DNA of 24,096 bases. Source: a virus. Made by a program: the position numbers and the translations under genes. The notes beneath the pieces are model-generated. The model saw only the letters and a list, made by a program, of their open reading frames with translations, ran no database searches and had not been told where the DNA came from. This document shows, one piece after another, positions 20,783 to 24,096 of this stretch. Where the stretch lies: positions 1 through 24,096 of the IMG/VR virus record IMGVR_UViG_3300000313_000013, one strand, 5' to 3'. The first letter of the stretch is position 1, and each line of letters begins with the position of its first letter.

Positions 20783-23442
20783 TAGAAGAGCACTCCTATT
20801 GCCTGTCCGGTCGGATCAACGATGACACCCGACGGCGCGGTGTCGCCATTCGTCAGGGGCAACATGCCTCCCGACCCCCCGCCGCCTCCTCCTGCTCCTG
20901 TGGTGCAACTTGCGCTCGAGCTTGGCGAACTCGGTCCGGCGGCGTTGACAGCCTCAACCCACCATGTGTAAGTCGTGCTGCCTGCCACAGACGCGTCGAG
21001 CCAAGGTTGACCCGCGACGGTGCCGACCAAGACAGCCGAACTGAACACTGCTCCCGCGCCAGGTGCTCGATACACCTGGTACGAGTAGACAGTCGGATCG
21101 GTCGATGGCGTCCAGGCGAGCAGGGCATTGGCGGGTCCTGGCGTTGCCGTGAGGCCTGTTGGCGCCGATGGCGGGGATAACACCAGCGAACCTGAGTTGA
21201 GCACGCTAGAAGTCACCCAGGAGCTCACAGCCAGCCCGTTTGAACTGATGGCGCGAACGCGCACGCGATAGTTGGTGTTCGCGACGGCAGGAGCAAGCGT
21301 CGCTGAGGTCGCGAGCGATCCTGTCGAGCTGTCAAGCGACCACGTCGCACCGCCGTCGGCGGACCACTGGATGTCATAGCTACCCAGGAGCGGCCCGGCT
21401 GATGCGGCCCAGCTCGCACTCATTTCAATGAGTGTCGTGCCGTCGGCTTGCGTGATGCGACTCGAGGACAATGCGAGCGACGTAGGCGGCGCGATGGTGT
21501 AAGCCACTCCCGTTGGAGTGTAGCTATACTCCGTGACCGCGGAGATATCCTCATGCGCGGAGCCAAAGATGTTGAAGCTCACGAACTTGAGGTAGATCGT
21601 CTTGCCGACGTATTCTTGCGGCAGGTCATACTTAAAGATCTTGTCGTCTAGACGACAGAACGGCGCACCAGTCGAGTGAGACGCGACTCCCGTGCCGTAG
21701 ATGCCTCGACGGAGGTAGGTGAAGTTGTAGTTATAGGTCGAAGTGCCCAACGCGGACGAGCCGTAAGAGACCAGCTCGCTATCGATGATGGCAAGCGTCC
21801 GATACGCGTCCGCGTCTGCATGGGTGGCGCCCGGAATGATCGTAGTCAGGCTCTCGGTGAGATTGACTTTGAGCGTGTCGGTGGTATCAGGATCAGCGGT
21901 CGCAGGAAGCGTCGAGGTAAGAACGCCTTGTCCCGCACGATTATAGATCGTGCCGATCTGATCGAAGTTGGTGCCGTTGCCGGACAGATAGACTTCGCAA
22001 CCACCCCAATCAGCAGACGCTCCACTCACCCCAACCCACACCTGCGGCAAACCGTTGGGTAGCAACTGAGGAGGAGGCTCGAAGATCAGTGGAGTGTTCA
22101 CCGACCCCGGGCTTGCCGTGATCGAAGGCATATTGTTGACTTGCGATGATCCTTGCGGCGTGTAGAGTGCGACTTGCCCCACAGAGGCGGGGAATTCCTC
22201 GGCCGTGACTTTGAGGTTGAACTTTTCGTCTTCCTCGATTTCTCGGATGCGCACAGGAACCAAGTAAAGACCGAGGTTGGAGTCTGTCAGCGTCACGATG
22301 TCGCCGACCTCAAGCAAGATGAACTCAGGACCAAGCGTGAAGGTGTAGGTGTTGCGGATATAGACGTAGCGGTTGAGGATCAGCTGTGCGACCGTATTAC
22401 CCACGTTCACATCGCAGATGTCCTTGGCCTGAGTGCTAGGCGCCGTGAGCAGGCCATACTGGTCGATCATTGCCTGGTCTCGGGCCTCGATGGGGCTCGC
22501 CTGATAACGCCGGCCGACTCGGTCGCTGATCTCGATCTTGACATAGTTAGCAGCATCGGCAGGATCGGTGCGCGTCACATCGACCGGCGGCGATCCCGAG
22601 CTGGCGACGTAATCTGCGTAGTCGAGGTTGTAGACCGGCGTCAAGTTCGGCGTGTAGGTCGCGCCGTTGCCCGACCAAGATACGTCACCTAGAGGAGTGA
22701 ACTGGATCTGTGTGCCATTCCAGAAGATCCACGAGTTGGTTAGCTGCGCCCACCGATCAATGATCTGAGTCGCCTGCTCTTGCTGATCGATGGCAGGCGA
22801 CATGAAGATGCCCATGGCCTGCGTGTAGGTGCGAAAAGCGGTGACGTCTCCGATGACCGATGAGGGTAGACCAAGGCCATATTGGGTGTTGGTCAGCAGG
22901 TCCGGGATGACGTCTGCCATATTGACATCGTTGTAGGCAGCGTAGCCGGCCTGTGACCCCGCGAAGAAACCCAACACCTCGAAGACGTAGTTGGTAATCA
23001 TCGCCGACGAGCCCAAGTCAGTGTTGGAGTTGGCTACGTAGGCTGTCAACGAGTAGGACAACGCCTGATCCGGGTGGACGCTCTCCGTGTAGGACCACGG
23101 CGACTGCGAAGCGCTGCCCAGGAAGGTTGTGAAGCCCAAATCACCTGGGGAGGCGTGAGCATCGTTGCCAGACCAGACGAAGCCATACCCTTGGATTGGG
23201 CCTTCGCAGATCGCCAAGATCGTCGCGGCTGAGTATGTCTGTTGGCCTCCTCCTTTGCCGCCACCTCCCCCTTTGCCACCCCCGCCGCCAGACGAATGGG
23301 ATTGGAAGTCGTTGTACCAGATCAGGTTGCCAGCTACAGCAGCCTGGCCATAGACGATGGCGATGCCGACGCCCAGAGCACTCGTGTTGAGCTGAAGCGA
23401 TGTGTAAGTGGGCTTGGTCTTGCCCGACTTAAACAGGTGCAT
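20782..23442 (-). CDS. tail-tip hub / host-specificity protein (GTA gp15/J-like)
   Basis: This 886-residue protein starts at ATG 23442, preceded by GGAG; the upstream in-frame extension lacks such a site. A short hydrophobic N-terminus (LGVGIAIVYGQAAVAGNLIWYND) leads to a Gly/Lys linker (residues 51-66). The long middle contains the typical hub segment (ICDVNVGNTVAQLILNRYVY, then LEVGDIVTLTD and VRIREIEED), as in phage_tail_3/J-like proteins. Two fibronectin-III-like domains follow (about 650-750 and 755-845). A Gly-rich stretch then leads to the end PSGVIVDPTGQAIGVLF. It should form the tail tip that contacts the host and holds the fibres. The peptidase and BR0599 genes upstream match the same module in gene transfer agents. 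Confidence 0.87.
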   Translation of the reverse strand: MHLFKSGKTKPTYTSLQLNTSALGVGIAIVYGQAAVAGNLIWYNDFQSHSSGGGGGKGGGGGKGGGQQTYSAATILAICEGPIQGYGFVWSGNDAHASPGDLGFTTFLGSASQSPWSYTESVHPDQALSYSLTAYVANSNTDLGSSAMITNYVFEVLGFFAGSQAGYAAYNDVNMADVIPDLLTNTQYGLGLPSSVIGDVTAFRTYTQAMGIFMSPAIDQQEQATQIIDRWAQLTNSWIFWNGTQIQFTPLGDVSWSGNGATYTPNLTPVYNLDYADYVASSGSPPVDVTRTDPADAANYVKIEISDRVGRRYQASPIEARDQAMIDQYGLLTAPSTQAKDICDVNVGNTVAQLILNRYVYIRNTYTFTLGPEFILLEVGDIVTLTDSNLGLYLVPVRIREIEEDEKFNLKVTAEEFPASVGQVALYTPQGSSQVNNMPSITASPGSVNTPLIFEPPPQLLPNGLPQVWVGVSGASADWGGCEVYLSGNGTNFDQIGTIYNRAGQGVLTSTLPATADPDTTDTLKVNLTESLTTIIPGATHADADAYRTLAIIDSELVSYGSSALGTSTYNYNFTYLRRGIYGTGVASHSTGAPFCRLDDKIFKYDLPQEYVGKTIYLKFVSFNIFGSAHEDISAVTEYSYTPTGVAYTIAPPTSLALSSSRITQADGTTLIEMSASWAASAGPLLGSYDIQWSADGGATWSLDSSTGSLATSATLAPAVANTNYRVRVRAISSNGLAVSSWVTSSVLNSGSLVLSPPSAPTGLTATPGPANALLAWTPSTDPTVYSYQVYRAPGAGAVFSSAVLVGTVAGQPWLDASVAGSTTYTWWVEAVNAAGPSSPSSSASCTTGAGGGGGGSGGMLPLTNGDTAPSGVIVDPTGQAIGVLF

Positions 23443-23917
23443 TGGGCTTGCTCCAGACGTTGAAGAAGCGGATCTTGCGGGTCTCAAAAACTGGGTGATG
23501 TAAGTCGAGCAACAGCACGGTCTTCTCGTCGAGGTGTGCGTGTATCAACTGTCGCTCGTTGACCACGATTGCACCATGAGAGAACACTTTGCCGAACTTG
23601 GCGATGACCACATCTCCGACGCGAGGACGTTCTACCTCCTGCCCCAGCTGGAACAACCAGCCAAGGAACTTCTCCTCGTTGCGATGCAGGTGCCACATCG
23701 GTGGGTAGGGACGCGGATCGAAGGGCGCCAGAACCCCTGTGTCCACATACACGCGGACAAGAAGCATCGCACAATCGACACCAACGCCTTTCTGATCTGC
23801 CAACCAGTGATACGGCGTGCGCATCCACGAGCGAGCTTCAGCCACCACAGCTTCTCGCTGCTGGCGTTCCTCGTCGGAGATCCCGGGGTCAGAAAGCGAG
23901 AGTGGCTGAGGGAACAT
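23429..23917 (-). CDS. tail-associated NlpC/P60 peptidase
   Basis: This is a 162-residue protein. ATG 23917 is preferred because the domain begins just after it (EERQQREAVVAEARSWMRTPY); its ribosome-binding site is weak, but translation is probably coupled with the upstream gene, which it overlaps by 29 bases. The catalytic Cys is C49 in GVGVDCAMLL. The His is H114 in SHGAIVV, and the third residue is H126 or H128 in LIHAHLD. PRVGDVVIAKFG is the usual strand before the His. It would open peptidoglycan during DNA entry. It corresponds in position to GTA gp14. Confidence 0.88.
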   Translation of the reverse strand: MFPQPLSLSDPGISDEERQQREAVVAEARSWMRTPYHWLADQKGVGVDCAMLLVRVYVDTGVLAPFDPRPYPPMWHLHRNEEKFLGWLFQLGQEVERPRVGDVVIAKFGKVFSHGAIVVNERQLIHAHLDEKTVLLLDLHHPVFETRKIRFFNVWSKPNAPV

Positions 23918-24096
23918 AAGGGAACCCGCGATAGTGTTGGCTGTTACTAAAGGTGCCGCTGCACGTCGCCTGAGTCTTATCGCACCCAAAGGTTGCCTGG
24001 AACGTGTCGCCAGCAGACGGTGCTGCATAGAGCGGGTAGGGAAGCACTAGCCCGTTGCTTCCACTAATGGCTCGGATCGTCCTCACCGAGCCCGCC
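23889..24096 (-). CDS. BR0599-family (DUF2163-type) tail protein, C-terminal part only
   Basis: The frame is open to the window edge, so the N-terminus is missing. About 69 residues are visible and end at a TGA at 23889-23891. The part GCDKTQATCSGTF followed by YRGFPYVP is the signature of the C-terminal domain of phage BR0599/DUF2163 proteins, with its paired Cys. This corresponds to GTA gp13 and fits the next two genes. A GTG at 24086 is only an internal codon. Confidence 0.82.
   Translation of the reverse strand, partial: AGSVRTIRAISGSNGLVLPYPLYAAPSAGDTFQATFGCDKTQATCSGTFSNSQHYRGFPYVPSATLAF

Noticed and set aside
23240-23300. G/C-rich simple repeat as a possible structural DNA element
   Set aside because: It is fully explained by the Gly/Lys linker of the tail hub protein.
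1-24096. CRISPR array, tRNA genes, insertion sequences, integrase or attachment sites
   Set aside because: No regularly spaced repeats, no cloverleaf I could support by eye, no transposase or integrase motifs. A tRNAscan run would be decisive for tRNAs.

Overview
The window is part of a tailed double-stranded DNA phage (or prophage) genome. It is GC-rich by eye, with tightly packed, often overlapping genes, and it splits into two convergent blocks. The tail-tip order at the right end is a BR0599-type protein, then an NlpC/P60 peptidase, then a large hub protein. This order matches the module of Rhodobacter-type gene transfer agents and of many siphophages of Proteobacteria, so a proteobacterial host is the best guess (inference). 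No integrase, capsid, portal or terminase gene lies in the window, so lifestyle cannot be decided.

Positions 1-14,700 hold early, DNA-metabolism genes, mostly on the + strand. First come a partial ORF and a DUF2786 protein. An inserted minus-strand operon follows (3259 to 916): a 57-residue helix-turn-helix protein, a primase-helicase and a small winged-helix-like protein. Then comes a nucleotide cassette: P-loop dNMP kinase, all-alpha NTP pyrophosphohydrolase, two tandem thymidylate-synthase-fold proteins, a small unknown protein and a dCMP deaminase. It runs directly into a family-4 uracil-DNA glycosylase fused to an A-family DNA polymerase. Next are a Cas4/RecB-like nuclease with an Fe-S signature, a Sak4-like ATPase, a DUF669-like protein with its own promoter and terminator, a winged-helix-like ORF, a VRR-NUC nuclease, an SNF2-type helicase and a Lys-rich protein that ends at a terminator.

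Positions 14,775-24,096 are all on the minus strand and read towards the early block. They encode the tail tip (BR0599 domain, NlpC/P60 peptidase, hub with fibronectin-like domains), four appendage or receptor-binding proteins, and, behind a separate predicted promoter, a one-helix membrane protein and a GH108-type endolysin.

The most interesting content is the cassette at 3352-9340. Both TS-fold proteins carry Asp where E. coli thymidylate synthase has Asn177. That substitution is associated with dCMP instead of dUMP as substrate, as in T4 dCMP hydroxymethylase. Together with a dCTPase-like enzyme, a dNMP kinase and a dCMP deaminase, the set parallels T4's pathway for replacing cytosine with a 5-substituted base. 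My hypothesis is that this phage makes 5-methyl- or 5-hydroxymethyl-deoxycytidine nucleotides, or a derivative, for its DNA, using an unusual pair of TS paralogues. The fused glycosylase would police uracil during synthesis.
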